This document shows, piece by piece, positions 24,310 through 32,932 of a stretch of DNA of 64,000 nucleotides. Source of the DNA: G963422565 sp963422565 (lineage in GTDB: Bacteria; Pseudomonadota; Alphaproteobacteria; MPNO01); contig OY730228.1 in NCBI GenBank assembly GCA_963422565.1, positions 3,348,001 through 3,412,000 on the forward strand. Direction: 5' to 3'. Below the pieces are notes generated by a model. It searched no databases, was not told the DNA's origin, and worked only from the letters and a program-made list of their open reading frames with translations. Positions within the stretch are counted from its first letter, which is position 1. Each line of letters opens with the position of its first letter. The position numbers were made by a program, and so were the translations under genes.

Positions 24310-25649
24310 GGCTTGCGTTTGACTTCCAGCCTCGGGACCGTGCTCATCAGTCGCTTCCAGACCTTGCTGTGCTCCCGCATGAAGACTTCATCGGTCGAAG
24401 GACCCGTGATCACGCCGTCGACGCCGCAATCGATTCGCCCCGGAATACCGAGCCCCCGATGCATGTAGACCCATTCGTCTTCCTCGGCGGCGAGCCCCAG
24501 CTGGATCTGCTCGAAATTGGCGAGATCGTCGACCTCGCCGAAGTTCGGAAACGATTCCTGGGTTCGCATCCGGAGCGCGTTGACCTCCTCGACGGCGCCT
24601 TCGAGCACATCGCCGTCGTCGATGACGGCAGTGCCGTACCAGGTCGTGTCGGTTTCGTCGACGGCGACCGGGTGGGAGACCTGGATATGGTTGCCGAGGA
24701 TGTGCAGGTTGGGAAAGATGTTGATGTTGACCGGCTCGGACGAGGCGAGATCGAGCGCGTAATCGGCCTTGTCGCCGAGTCGCTGGCGCAGCGATGCCGC
24801 GATCCTCTCCATCCCGGGATGCGGACCCTCGATCTCCCAGAGCGCGCCGGGGCGATTCTCGATATTGGGCCGCTTGTCCTTGTAGTGGTGGCCGTTGGGG
24901 TAGCATCGGACATACATCGCCGCGTCGTCCGGGCTGCCGCGGTAGAAGGCCATGCCCTTGTCGCCCCCGCCCGACAGCCGGTTCTCCATCGCCAGCAGGG
25001 ACCGATGCGAGAACAGGACATGGTAACCGTCCGCGGAGTTGTCATAGAGCAGCTTCCAATTGCCCTTGAATTTGAGCCGATTGGCTTCGCAAACGGCGAT
25101 CCTGCCGCCGGGATGGCGGTCCAGCCACGCGTCGATCGGTCCGGCGACGGGGCCGAGATAGTCGATCAGCGGCGGCGCTTCGGGGTTGAGCGTGCCGAAG
25201 ACGAAGCCGCGATAGGACTCGACTCTCGGGACCTGGGCGAGGTTGAACTTTGCGTCGTCGAAACCGGAGGCATAGCCCGATGCCCAGGGAACGCCCTTGA
25301 GCCTGCCCGAGTTTTCGAAGCTCCAGCCGTGATAGCCGCAGGTGAACTGCCTGGCCGAGCCCCGGTCCTGACGGCAGATGGTCGATCCGCGATGCGTGCA
25401 GCGGTTGAACAGCGCGCGGACGGTGCCCCCGGAGTCCCGGACCAGCACGATCGGGCGGGTCCCGAGCTTCGTCCGCTTGAAGTCGTCCGGGGCCGGTATC
25501 TCGCTCTCATGGCCCAGATACACCCATACGGCGCCGAATATCCTGGTCATTTCCTCCCGGAAGATCGCCGGGTCCGTGTACAGCAGCCGGTGAACCCTGT
25601 CTTCGTGGACCAGCGTGTCGTAATCGTAGGCGGAAATGTTTTGCGACAT
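24306..25649 (-). CDS. Aromatic-ring-hydroxylating dioxygenase, alpha subunit (Rieske)
   Basis: 447-residue catalytic subunit. The Rieske 2Fe-2S site is CTHRG (Cys84, His86) and CGYHGW (Cys104, His107). The mononuclear iron site is in DNSADGYHVLFSH, with bridging Asp207 and ligands His210 and His215. The enzyme would use O2 and electrons from a ferredoxin/reductase to dihydroxylate or demethylate an aromatic substrate; no reductase gene is nearby. The ATG at 25649 is chosen as homology starts there; the longer upstream reading is antisense noise of the TRAP gene. Lies 32 bases downstream of the TRAP large permease gene, suggesting the transporter supplies its substrate. Confidence 0.92.
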   Translation of the reverse strand: MSQNISAYDYDTLVHEDRVHRLLYTDPAIFREEMTRIFGAVWVYLGHESEIPAPDDFKRTKLGTRPIVLVRDSGGTVRALFNRCTHRGSTICRQDRGSARQFTCGYHGWSFENSGRLKGVPWASGYASGFDDAKFNLAQVPRVESYRGFVFGTLNPEAPPLIDYLGPVAGPIDAWLDRHPGGRIAVCEANRLKFKGNWKLLYDNSADGYHVLFSHRSLLAMENRLSGGGDKGMAFYRGSPDDAAMYVRCYPNGHHYKDKRPNIENRPGALWEIEGPHPGMERIAASLRQRLGDKADYALDLASSEPVNINIFPNLHILGNHIQVSHPVAVDETDTTWYGTAVIDDGDVLEGAVEEVNALRMRTQESFPNFGEVDDLANFEQIQLGLAAEEDEWVYMHRGLGIPGRIDCGVDGVITGPSTDEVFMREHSKVWKRLMSTVPRLEVKRKP

Positions 25650-25681
25650 CGCTTCCCGTTCGCTCGATGGGCCGCGCTTCT

Positions 25682-27001
25682 CTACAGCAGGGCCAGGCTG
25701 AGCCAGGGAAACGCGATCACAAGGATCAGCACCAGCAGCATGATGCAGGCGAAGGGAAACGCGCCGGTGAAGATATGGGCGAGCGTGATCGACGGGTCCT
25801 TTATTGTGCTCTTGATCGTGAAGCAGGAGATGCCGAGCGGCGGGGTCAGCAAGCCGATCTCCGCGCCGATCACCGTGACGATTCCGAACCAGACGAAGTT
25901 GCCTCCGAGAGCTTCGACCGAGTTGAGGAACAGCGGCACGACGATGAGAATGATGGAGGCGGTCTCGATGATCGTGCCCAGCAGCACCATCAGGACGACA
26001 TAGATCACCATCAGCCCCGCCATCCCGAGATTCATCCCCGTCATCCACTCGCTGAACAGGGTCGGAAGGGCGGCGACGCCGAGCATCCGGCTGTACATCG
26101 ACGCGGCGATGATCAGGAACAGGATGGCGGCGGTGATCTGCCCGGTTTCGATCAGGACCCGCCACAGACCGGCCCAGGTGAGCCGACGTTTCAGCACGCC
26201 GATCGTGAGCGCGCCGAGCGAGCCCGCCGCGCCGGCTTCTTCGGGCGAGAACCAGCCGGAATAGATGCCGCCCAGGACCAGAACGACCAGGAAGGCGACC
26301 GGAGCGAGCAGCCGGGCGCTCTCCAGCAGGGTGAGATCGGCCCCGTCGTCGCGGCGACCGACGGCCGCGGTACCTCCGATGAACTGCGGTGCGACGCGGG
26401 AGATTATCAGGATGCCGAGGACGAACGCCGCTGCCATCAGGATCCCCGGAATGAACCCGGCGATGAACATCTCGCCGACGGACTGCTCGGCGACGATCGC
26501 ATAGATGATCAGCATCGAGGAGGGCGGGATGAGCATGCCGAGCACCGAGCTCCCGGCGACCACGCCGACCGAAAACGGCCGCGTGTAGCCGAAGCGCCGC
26601 ATTTCCGGCACTGCGATCCGCGTGAAGACCGACGCCGAGGCGATCGAGGAGCCGGTGATCGACGCGAACAGCGCGTTGGCCGCGACGGTGGCCATTCCGA
26701 GGCCGCCGCGCACGGAGCGGAACACGCGTTCGGCGACCCGGTAGACATCGGCGCCCAGCCCGATCTCGCTCGAGACGATTCCCATCAGCGCGAACAACGG
26801 GATATTGGCGAACACCGCATGCGCGATCGTGTCGTGAGTGGCGGCGGCGAGAAGGCTGATCGCGACATCGACCGAGTCGCGGTACACCCAGACGCCGACG
26901 AAGGAGACCAGCCCCAGCGCCACGGCGACATGGACGCCAGCATAGATGAGCAGCAGGATCACGAGGACCGAGGCGATCCCGACCTCGACGCCGGCCATCA
27001 A
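25682..27001 (-). CDS. TRAP transporter large permease (DctM type)
   Basis: 439-residue membrane protein with about 12-13 hydrophobic segments, the ion-coupled permease of a tripartite ATP-independent periplasmic transporter. GFIPGILMAAAFVLGILI and GLLTPPLGISCF are typical of DctM; ANALFASITGSSIASASVF carries the conserved SGSS-like region. Starts 7 bases after the small-permease stop. Part of the dctP-dctQ-dctM-oxygenase operon on the minus strand. Confidence 0.92.
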   Translation of the reverse strand: MMAGVEVGIASVLVILLLIYAGVHVAVALGLVSFVGVWVYRDSVDVAISLLAAATHDTIAHAVFANIPLFALMGIVSSEIGLGADVYRVAERVFRSVRGGLGMATVAANALFASITGSSIASASVFTRIAVPEMRRFGYTRPFSVGVVAGSSVLGMLIPPSSMLIIYAIVAEQSVGEMFIAGFIPGILMAAAFVLGILIISRVAPQFIGGTAAVGRRDDGADLTLLESARLLAPVAFLVVLVLGGIYSGWFSPEEAGAAGSLGALTIGVLKRRLTWAGLWRVLIETGQITAAILFLIIAASMYSRMLGVAALPTLFSEWMTGMNLGMAGLMVIYVVLMVLLGTIIETASIILIVVPLFLNSVEALGGNFVWFGIVTVIGAEIGLLTPPLGISCFTIKSTIKDPSITLAHIFTGAFPFACIMLLVLILVIAFPWLSLALL

Positions 27002-27008
27002 CCGCTTC

Positions 27009-27560
27009 CTATCTCGGACCGGCGAGTCGCCGGGCGTAGCCCGCGAAGTTCACCAGGAACTGGATCATGGTGACCACCACGGCGATGACGATGATCAGCG
27101 CGGTCGGCCAGACGGGGGCCGTGAACATGCCCTCGACGCCGATATAGTAGTTCTTCTCCCAGGAGTCGATGAAGAAGGGGATGCTGCCGATCAGCACGAT
27201 CGCCATGAACACGGCGCCCAGCACCGAGGCGGCCAGCCCCATCGCATGGCCGATCCTGGGGCGCCAGGACATCACCTGGTTGAACAGCCCGTCCGAGCGC
27301 GTGAGCACGCCTTGACGCAGGGAATCGGCGAGCTGCAGGAAGACGATCCCGATGATCGAGATCTCGATCATCTCGATGACGCCGATGATGGGCGTGTTGA
27401 AGGCCGACCGGCCGATCGCCTCGACGTTGATGAGGAGCATCAGAACGACGATCCAGCACGACCCGGCCGCGTTCATGCCGCCGACGACGCTGCCGAACCA
27501 GCGGCCCGGCGCGCCGGGCCGCCGCACCTCCGGCTTGGCGGCGGTAGGCCGGTCGGCCAA
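27009..27560 (-). CDS. TRAP transporter small permease (DctQ type)
   Basis: 183-residue protein with four predicted membrane helices after a short basic N-terminal tail. The sequence pattern around residues 35-55 (SCWIVVLMLLINVEAIGRSA) matches DctQ proteins. Lies 6 bases after the binding-protein gene and 7 before dctM, so the three are clearly one transporter. Confidence 0.9.
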   Translation of the reverse strand: MADRPTAAKPEVRRPGAPGRWFGSVVGGMNAAGSCWIVVLMLLINVEAIGRSAFNTPIIGVIEMIEISIIGIVFLQLADSLRQGVLTRSDGLFNQVMSWRPRIGHAMGLAASVLGAVFMAIVLIGSIPFFIDSWEKNYYIGVEGMFTAPVWPTALIIVIAVVVTMIQFLVNFAGYARRLAGPR

Positions 27561-27566
27561 GCGCCG

Positions 27567-28649
27567 CTAATCCCGGTCCCAATGGCGCACGACGGGCTGG
27601 CCCGCGGCCCGCATCTTGTCCATGTAGGAGGTTAGCATCGCGGTCCCGGGAAGGCCCTTCTTGTCCAGGTCGTCGGCCCAGTCCTTGGCGATGTTCGGCA
27701 TCGCCCGCGCCCAGGCGGCGCGTGCCTCCGGCGCCATCTGAATGATTTGGCCGCCCTTCTTCTCGTAGCTCTCCATCGCTTTGCCGGCGTCGTTCAGCGC
27801 CTCTTGCGCGGTGTGGTCGCGATAGTCCCGCGAAACCTCGTGGATGACGCTGCGTATCTCTGCCGGCAGACGGTTGTAGCTGGCCCGGTTCATCGTCAGA
27901 GCCTTCGAGTTGGCTGTGCCGATATCGGCCTTGAACATGAACTTGGCGCCATCGACGAGCTTGAACGCGACCGCCGCGTCGGTCCACAGCATCGAGCCGT
28001 CGATCACCCCGGTCTTGAACTTGTTGTAGTAATGGACCATCGAGCCGATCACCGGGGTCGCCCCGGTCCCGGTCAGATAGCGCATGTTGATCCCGGCGCC
28101 GGCGATCTTCAGTCCCTTGAAATCCTCGAGCCGCGTGACCTTGTTGCGGAAGAACATCTGATAGGAGTCGATCACCGAGAAGCTGGTGAGCAGAATCTGG
28201 TCGTATTCCGCCCAGGCTTCCCTGATCTGCGGGAACTCTTCGGCGAGCGCGTCGATCGTCCGCGACAGGAGGACCGGATCCGCGGTCACGAACGGCGTCA
28301 CATAGGCGACCGCCTGGAGAGGGACCTTGTCCTGGTGGAACACGGTCGTCACGACGCCGATGTCGCCGAGGCCCTTCTGCATTCCGGTCAGGACATGCCT
28401 GACCTTGACGATCTGGCCCGAGAACGCCTGGTTCCAGCGAATCTTGTATTTGCCGTCCTTGGCGAGCCGCTTGTTGGCCTCGGGAATGAAATAGTTGATG
28501 AAGGTCCGGACCTGAAGGGCGCGGGGCGGATAGCCGTCGACGGCCGTCAGGCTGATGGTTTCCTGCGCCCCTGCCCCTGCCGCCGCGCAGACCAGCGCCG
28601 CCCCGAGAGCCGCTCCGGCCCTCCGGCCGGACTGCATGTCTCGCAACAT
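27567..28649 (-). CDS. TRAP transporter periplasmic solute-binding protein (DctP type)
   Basis: 360-residue secreted binding protein. Residues 1-29 form a signal peptide with Arg-rich start and an AGA-QE cleavage site. GDIGVVTTVFHQDKVPLQAV and a later RLEDFKGLKIAGAGINMRYL segment are typical of DctP, the latter holding the conserved Arg that binds the ligand carboxylate (GxKxR-like). The ligand is therefore probably a carboxylic acid, perhaps an aromatic one given the oxygenase genes downstream. The 299-base gap before it should hold the operon's promoter. Confidence 0.9.
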   Translation of the reverse strand: MLRDMQSGRRAGAALGAALVCAAAGAGAQETISLTAVDGYPPRALQVRTFINYFIPEANKRLAKDGKYKIRWNQAFSGQIVKVRHVLTGMQKGLGDIGVVTTVFHQDKVPLQAVAYVTPFVTADPVLLSRTIDALAEEFPQIREAWAEYDQILLTSFSVIDSYQMFFRNKVTRLEDFKGLKIAGAGINMRYLTGTGATPVIGSMVHYYNKFKTGVIDGSMLWTDAAVAFKLVDGAKFMFKADIGTANSKALTMNRASYNRLPAEIRSVIHEVSRDYRDHTAQEALNDAGKAMESYEKKGGQIIQMAPEARAAWARAMPNIAKDWADDLDKKGLPGTAMLTSYMDKMRAAGQPVVRHWDRD

Positions 28650-28948
28650 CGTCTTCTCCTCTCGCTATCGCTCCGCGCCCGCCGACGGCCGGACGCCACC
28701 CGGACTATAACACGCCGGACGAAGGTCGGCTCCGCCGACGCCGGCCCTGCCGCCGGCAAATCGAATCGGCCGCCGCCGAGCGGTCTCGCCCCAAACCCCG
28801 TTCGGTCTCCACATGCCGGCCGCGCATCTCCAGAGATCGCATCCTGTCGAGACCGCCCGCAAGTTTCAGGTTAGGCTCCCGGATCTATTGGGAAAATATC
28901 CGATTTATCGTACATGTTGACCCAAAACGGCATGAGGCCGACAAGCTG

Positions 28949-29851
28949 TCAGCAAATATGGGACCGATGATTCTCAAGATACCATTCGGCGATCTCGGCG
29001 CGGCTCGCCCACCACACCCCGGCGAACCCCTTGGCGTAATCTATGAACTCCCGCAGCGCGCGGACCCGGAACGGCTGTCCCCAGACATGCGGATGGATAC
29101 CGACATTCATCAGCCGACCGCTCCCCTCGCCCTCGGCGTATAGCTCGTCGAACTGATCGCGCAGCACCGTGAAGGCCTGATCGTTGGACATGCCGCGCCG
29201 CAGATAGATGGTGAAGTCGTTGACCTCGTTGGAATAGGGGATCGAGACCAGAGGACCGGACGCGGTACGGATCAGATAGGGCTGGTCGTCGTTCATGTAG
29301 TCGGTGTGGAAGATCAGCCCCTCCTCGACGAGGATGTCCGATGTGTTGGGGGTGCAGCGGAGCGACGAGGACAGCCACCCCTTGGCAGGTCGGCCGACGA
29401 CCTCTTTATGGATGCGGAGAGTCTCCCGAATCACCGCCCGTTCCGCGTCCGGATCGAAGCTGTGGTCGGTCAGAAGCTCCGTCTGCACGTAGTTGTGTGC
29501 GACCAGCTCCCATCCCCGCGCGTTGGCGGCGTCGATGACCTCCCGCCGTTCCAGACCCGTCTTGGCGTTCATCGTGCAGCTTGCAGGTACGCCGGCGCGG
29601 TCGCAGATATCCATCAGCCGCCAGATCCCCACCCTCTGCCCATACTCCCGCCACGTGTAGTTGGGGAAGTCGGCGACATTGCCGGGCAGCGGATCCGGCA
29701 GGATCGGCGGGCCGCCCGCATAGTAGGGCCCATCGGTCTGCCGGGTCAGGTCCCAATATTCCAGATTGAAGGTCAGAATCAGGGCCAGACGCTTGCCGCC
29801 AGGCCATTCGAGGGGCTTGCGGGCCGGCATCGGCACATAGTCGTACTGCAT
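28949..29851 (-). CDS. Polysaccharide deacetylase-family protein
   Basis: 300-residue NodB-fold protein of the PuuE/allantoinase-like branch. FNLEYWD (near residue 29-35) holds the aspartate region, ELVAHNYVQTE (near 115) holds one metal His, and GWLSSSLRCTPNTSDIL and DYMNDDQPYLI are typical of the branch. The second His of the classical HxxSH motif is not obvious. The cofactor-independent allantoinase-like members act on amide rings rather than sugars, so an amidohydrolase role is possible. It lies 37 bases downstream of cofC on the same strand; a functional link to F420 is not evident. Confidence 0.82.
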   Translation of the reverse strand: MQYDYVPMPARKPLEWPGGKRLALILTFNLEYWDLTRQTDGPYYAGGPPILPDPLPGNVADFPNYTWREYGQRVGIWRLMDICDRAGVPASCTMNAKTGLERREVIDAANARGWELVAHNYVQTELLTDHSFDPDAERAVIRETLRIHKEVVGRPAKGWLSSSLRCTPNTSDILVEEGLIFHTDYMNDDQPYLIRTASGPLVSIPYSNEVNDFTIYLRRGMSNDQAFTVLRDQFDELYAEGEGSGRLMNVGIHPHVWGQPFRVRALREFIDYAKGFAGVWWASRAEIAEWYLENHRSHIC

Positions 29852-29888
29852 GGCTCTCCCTGTTCGGACGGGGCGCGGCGGGACGGGA

Positions 29889-30533
29889 TCAGTATGTCCC
29901 GGCAGCGCCTGCCCGCAAGATGCGGCGGGCGCGGATCCAGGCCGCGCGGTTCGCGGTCCGGCCCCAGACCTCCCAGTCGGTTTCGGTGTCGATGTCGAGC
30001 GTCAGGCGTCGGCGCACGCGGATCGCGGCGGCCTGCCCCGTTCGTTCGGCTTCGGCCGCATGCGCCGCCGCGCTCTCGGGGCCGAAACGGGGCACGAACT
30101 CGATGTCGGACGCGATGCAGAGCGCGTTGGTGCCGTCGTCCCGCCGGTCGGGCGCGATCACGACCGGGTCGGTTCCGCCGGCGATGGCGAGAACGTCCTG
30201 CGGCAGGGCCAGGGGAATATCGACGGGGAGGATCACGAGTCTCGCGGCACCGCCGCGGCGAGCGAAGCCGCAGGCCTCTTCGAGGGCGGCGTTAAGCCCG
30301 GAGCCCCGGTCCTCGACCGTCCGCATTCCGGCCTGTTCGGCGGCCCTCAGCGCCCGCGGGTCGGGGCTCGTCAGATAGGTCGCCCGCGGACCTGGAAACG
30401 CCGCCGCCAGGGAGAGCGTGTGAACCAGGAGAGCGCCGTTGAGCGCGGCGCGCTCCTCCTCGGTCAGGATGCCGGCGAGACGGGTCTTCCCGGCGCCGAG
30501 CGAGCGGACTGGCAGGATGGCCGCGATCTTCAC
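29889..30533 (-). CDS. cofC: 2-phospho-L-lactate guanylyltransferase (CofC/FbiD)
   Basis: 214-residue nucleotidyltransferase of coenzyme F420 synthesis, activating 2-phospholactate, phosphoenolpyruvate or 3-phosphoglycerate with GTP. ILPVRSLGAGKTRLAGIL (residues ~6-23) is the nucleotide-binding N-terminus, and LVILPVDIPLALPQDV and DRRDDGTNAL match the family. The GTG at 30533-30531 is chosen since it overlaps the CofD stop (GTGA) and the homology starts there. In some proteobacteria this enzyme prefers 3-phosphoglycerate; the sequence alone does not decide. Last gene of the F420 operon. Confidence 0.9.
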   Translation of the reverse strand: MKIAAILPVRSLGAGKTRLAGILTEEERAALNGALLVHTLSLAAAFPGPRATYLTSPDPRALRAAEQAGMRTVEDRGSGLNAALEEACGFARRGGAARLVILPVDIPLALPQDVLAIAGGTDPVVIAPDRRDDGTNALCIASDIEFVPRFGPESAAAHAAEAERTGQAAAIRVRRRLTLDIDTETDWEVWGRTANRAAWIRARRILRAGAAGTY

Positions 30534-31495
30534 TGCTGCCTCGGCGCGATTTCGGCGGCGAATTCGATCGCGGTTCGGGCGAGCGCGTGCCGGTCCTCCG
30601 CGCCCCTCATCACCGTCTTGGTCGTCCGGACGGCGAGGCCGCGCGCTTCCAGCGGGCCGGCAAGGGCGGCGTCGGCCTCGTCGATCACGAGTCCGTCGAG
30701 GACGGTGCCGTAATGATCGGCGATCCCCGCTGGGCTGACCTCTACCCCGAGCTCGGCCATCATCTTCGCGGCGGGACCCTTGAGCGCGGCGCCGCCGACG
30801 ATCGGCGAGACGGCGATCACCGGGACCGTTCTCCGCGACAGGAACTCGGAGACCGCCGGAAGACCGATGATCGGCGCGATGCTGACATAGGGGTTGGACG
30901 GGCCGATCAGAACGGCCGCGAGCCCGTCGCCGCGCAGGCACTCGGCGAGGCCGGGCGACGGCGCGGCCTCGGCGAGGCCGTCGAATACGAAGCCGGTGAC
31001 CGCGGGAGCGCAGCCGCGGCGCACGAAATAGTCCTGGAACGGCAACGAGCCTTCCTCGCTGCGAACGATGGTCGCCACCTTCTGGTCGCTCATCGGGACG
31101 ACCCGATGGAGGACGCCCATCTTGCGGCACAGCCGCTCCGTGACTTCGGAGAGGGACGCGCCGTCGCGCAGCGCCTGAGTGCGGAGGAGATGGGTCGCGA
31201 TGTCGCGATCGCCCAGCCTGAACCAGGTCTCGCCGCCCAGCGCCTCGAGCGCGGCCATCACGGTCCAGCGCTCGTCGGCGAGGCCCCAGCCCCGGTCGGC
31301 GTCGCTTCTCCCGGCGAGGGTGTAGAGCACCGTGTCGAGGTCCGGCGAGATCTCGAGCCCGAGATGGACGAAATCGTCGGCGGTGTTGACCGCGACCGTC
31401 AATTGCCCCGGAGCCAGGGCGCGGGCCAGCCCGTCGGCGAGCTTCGCCCCGCCGACGCCCCCGACAAGGGCGAGAAAGCGGGGTGCCGCGGCCAT
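30530..31495 (-). CDS. cofD: 2-phospho-L-lactate transferase (CofD/FbiA)
   Basis: 321-residue enzyme that joins the guanylylated three-carbon unit to the deazaflavin Fo, giving F420-0. The signatures are clear: LVGGVGGAKLADGLA at residues ~10-24, VNTADDFVHLGLEISPDLD-type text at 36-54 including the Fo-binding Asp residues, and IGPSNPYVSIAPII near 199-212. Starts 1 base after the cofE stop region and overlaps cofC by 4 bases. Confidence 0.93.
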   Translation of the reverse strand: MAAAPRFLALVGGVGGAKLADGLARALAPGQLTVAVNTADDFVHLGLEISPDLDTVLYTLAGRSDADRGWGLADERWTVMAALEALGGETWFRLGDRDIATHLLRTQALRDGASLSEVTERLCRKMGVLHRVVPMSDQKVATIVRSEEGSLPFQDYFVRRGCAPAVTGFVFDGLAEAAPSPGLAECLRGDGLAAVLIGPSNPYVSIAPIIGLPAVSEFLSRRTVPVIAVSPIVGGAALKGPAAKMMAELGVEVSPAGIADHYGTVLDGLVIDEADAALAGPLEARGLAVRTTKTVMRGAEDRHALARTAIEFAAEIAPRQQ

Positions 31496-31496
31496 C

Positions 31497-32258
31497 TCAG
31501 GCGAACAGGTCCTGCGCCGCCGGCCGGATCAGATCGGCGGCGCGGCCGTCGCCGGCGGGGTAGGGCAGACCCCGCAGCAACGCGACGGGGCGGCTCTCGC
31601 CGGCCTGGCCCATCATGATGGAAGCCGCCGCCGCGATCTCGTCGGCGAGGCCGAGCTCGGTCGTTCGCAATTTCCGCCCATGCCGATCGGCCGTTCCGCG
31701 CAGATCCAGCAAGGCCGCGACCCCGGCTGCGCCGATCGCCGCCCCGGCCGTGCCCAGACGCCAGGGGCGGCCGAGGCTGTCATTTATGACGACCCCGAGA
31801 TCGACGCCGCAGCGCCGCGCGAGCGCGGCCCTGATCCGCGCGCAACTCCGATCCGGGTCCTCGGGCAGTAGCAGCACGCGGCCGTCGGGGACGTTGGACG
31901 CGTCGATCCCGGCATTGGCGAGGACATGGCCAAGTCTGTGGCGAACGATGATCAGACCCGGCCGGGCACGGAGGACGCGATCGGCCTCGCCGAGTATCAG
32001 CGCGACGAGCCGGGGGTCCTTCCCGGTCTTTGCGGCGAGCGCGCGTGCTGCTTCCGAGGGCGTCACGTCGTCGAGCGCGACGCTGCGGCCCTCGGCCTTG
32101 GACACGATCTTCTGGGCGAGGACGACGACATCTCCGGGCTCCGGCCGCAACGCCTCGCGGGCAAGGGCCTCGAGAACGACCCAGGCGAGATCGCAGCCCT
32201 CCTCGATCTCTCCGATGCCCCTCGGTGCGGCGACGACGAAGCCGGGAAAGGGCGGCAT
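31497..32258 (-). CDS. cofE: F420-0:gamma-glutamyl ligase (CofE)
   Basis: 253-residue ligase that adds glutamates to F420-0. GDVVVLAQKIVSKAEGR (residues ~42-58), LVALILGEADRVLRARPG and VINDSLGRPWRLGTAGAAIG match CofE; the Asp/Glu-rich metal sites are intact. It is the free-standing, archaeal-type enzyme and lacks the C-terminal nitroreductase-like domain found in actinobacterial FbiB. The ATG at 32258 overlaps the npdG stop by one base (TGATG). Confidence 0.92.
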   Translation of the reverse strand: MPPFPGFVVAAPRGIGEIEEGCDLAWVVLEALAREALRPEPGDVVVLAQKIVSKAEGRSVALDDVTPSEAARALAAKTGKDPRLVALILGEADRVLRARPGLIIVRHRLGHVLANAGIDASNVPDGRVLLLPEDPDRSCARIRAALARRCGVDLGVVINDSLGRPWRLGTAGAAIGAAGVAALLDLRGTADRHGRKLRTTELGLADEIAAAASIMMGQAGESRPVALLRGLPYPAGDGRAADLIRPAAQDLFA

Positions 32259-32932
32259 CAAGGGGCGGAGTCCCCTCTGGGCAGCCCGGTTATTCGAATG
32301 CCCGCGCCCGCGCTGCCGTAGCGGCGGTTCATCCAGATCAGGACCGAGGTAAGCGCCTCGGCGGCGACCGCGTTGTCGAGCGGTCCGGCCTCGAGGCCTT
32401 CGAGCCCGGCGGCGCGGACAAGCCGGACCGTTTCGGCGCGTGCCGCCTTGTCGTCTCCGCAGACCAGGACGTCGCAATCCTGCGCAAGGTCCGGATCCGC
32501 GAGGGCCTCGGCGGCCACGTTCTGAAAGGCGGAGACCAGGCGGACATCCTTGCCGAGGGCGGCGCTCGCGATTCGGGCCGCCGATCCCTCGAGCGGAAGC
32601 TGCACCCGGGCGACGCGGGGCGGAACGAGCGGCACCGTCACGTCGACGACGATCTTGCCCGCCGCCGCCTCCCTGATGTCCGTCAGAGTGCGGCGCTGGG
32701 CGGCGTAGGGAACGGTGACCACGATGATGTCGGCGGCGGCCGCGGCCGATCGGTTGCCCGTGCCCTCGATCCGGCCGTGCGGGGCCAGCCGGGCCGCGGC
32801 CTCGGCGGCGCGTGCGGCCGAGCGCGACCCCAGCAGGACCCGGTAGCCCGCCCGCGCCCAGCGCGTCGCAAGACCCGATCCCTCCGCGCCGGTGCCGCCG
32901 ATGACGGCGATCACGGGCAGCGCCGCGCTCAT
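32258..32932 (-). CDS. npdG: NADPH:F420 reductase (NpdG/Fno)
   Basis: 224-residue Rossmann oxidoreductase that moves hydride between NADPH and F420. IGGTGAEGSGLATRWARAG (residues ~10-28) is the dinucleotide-binding motif, with LLGSRSAARAAEAA giving NADP preference through Ser-Arg. VTVPYAAQRRTL, VPLVPPRV and the C-terminal NRRYGSAGAGIRITGL are family signatures. The ATG at 32932 overlaps the fbiC stop (ATGA). Supplies reduced F420 to users such as the oxidoreductase at 36647. Confidence 0.92.
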   Translation of the reverse strand: MSAALPVIAVIGGTGAEGSGLATRWARAGYRVLLGSRSAARAAEAAARLAPHGRIEGTGNRSAAAAADIIVVTVPYAAQRRTLTDIREAAAGKIVVDVTVPLVPPRVARVQLPLEGSAARIASAALGKDVRLVSAFQNVAAEALADPDLAQDCDVLVCGDDKAARAETVRLVRAAGLEGLEAGPLDNAVAAEALTSVLIWMNRRYGSAGAGIRITGLPRGDSAP

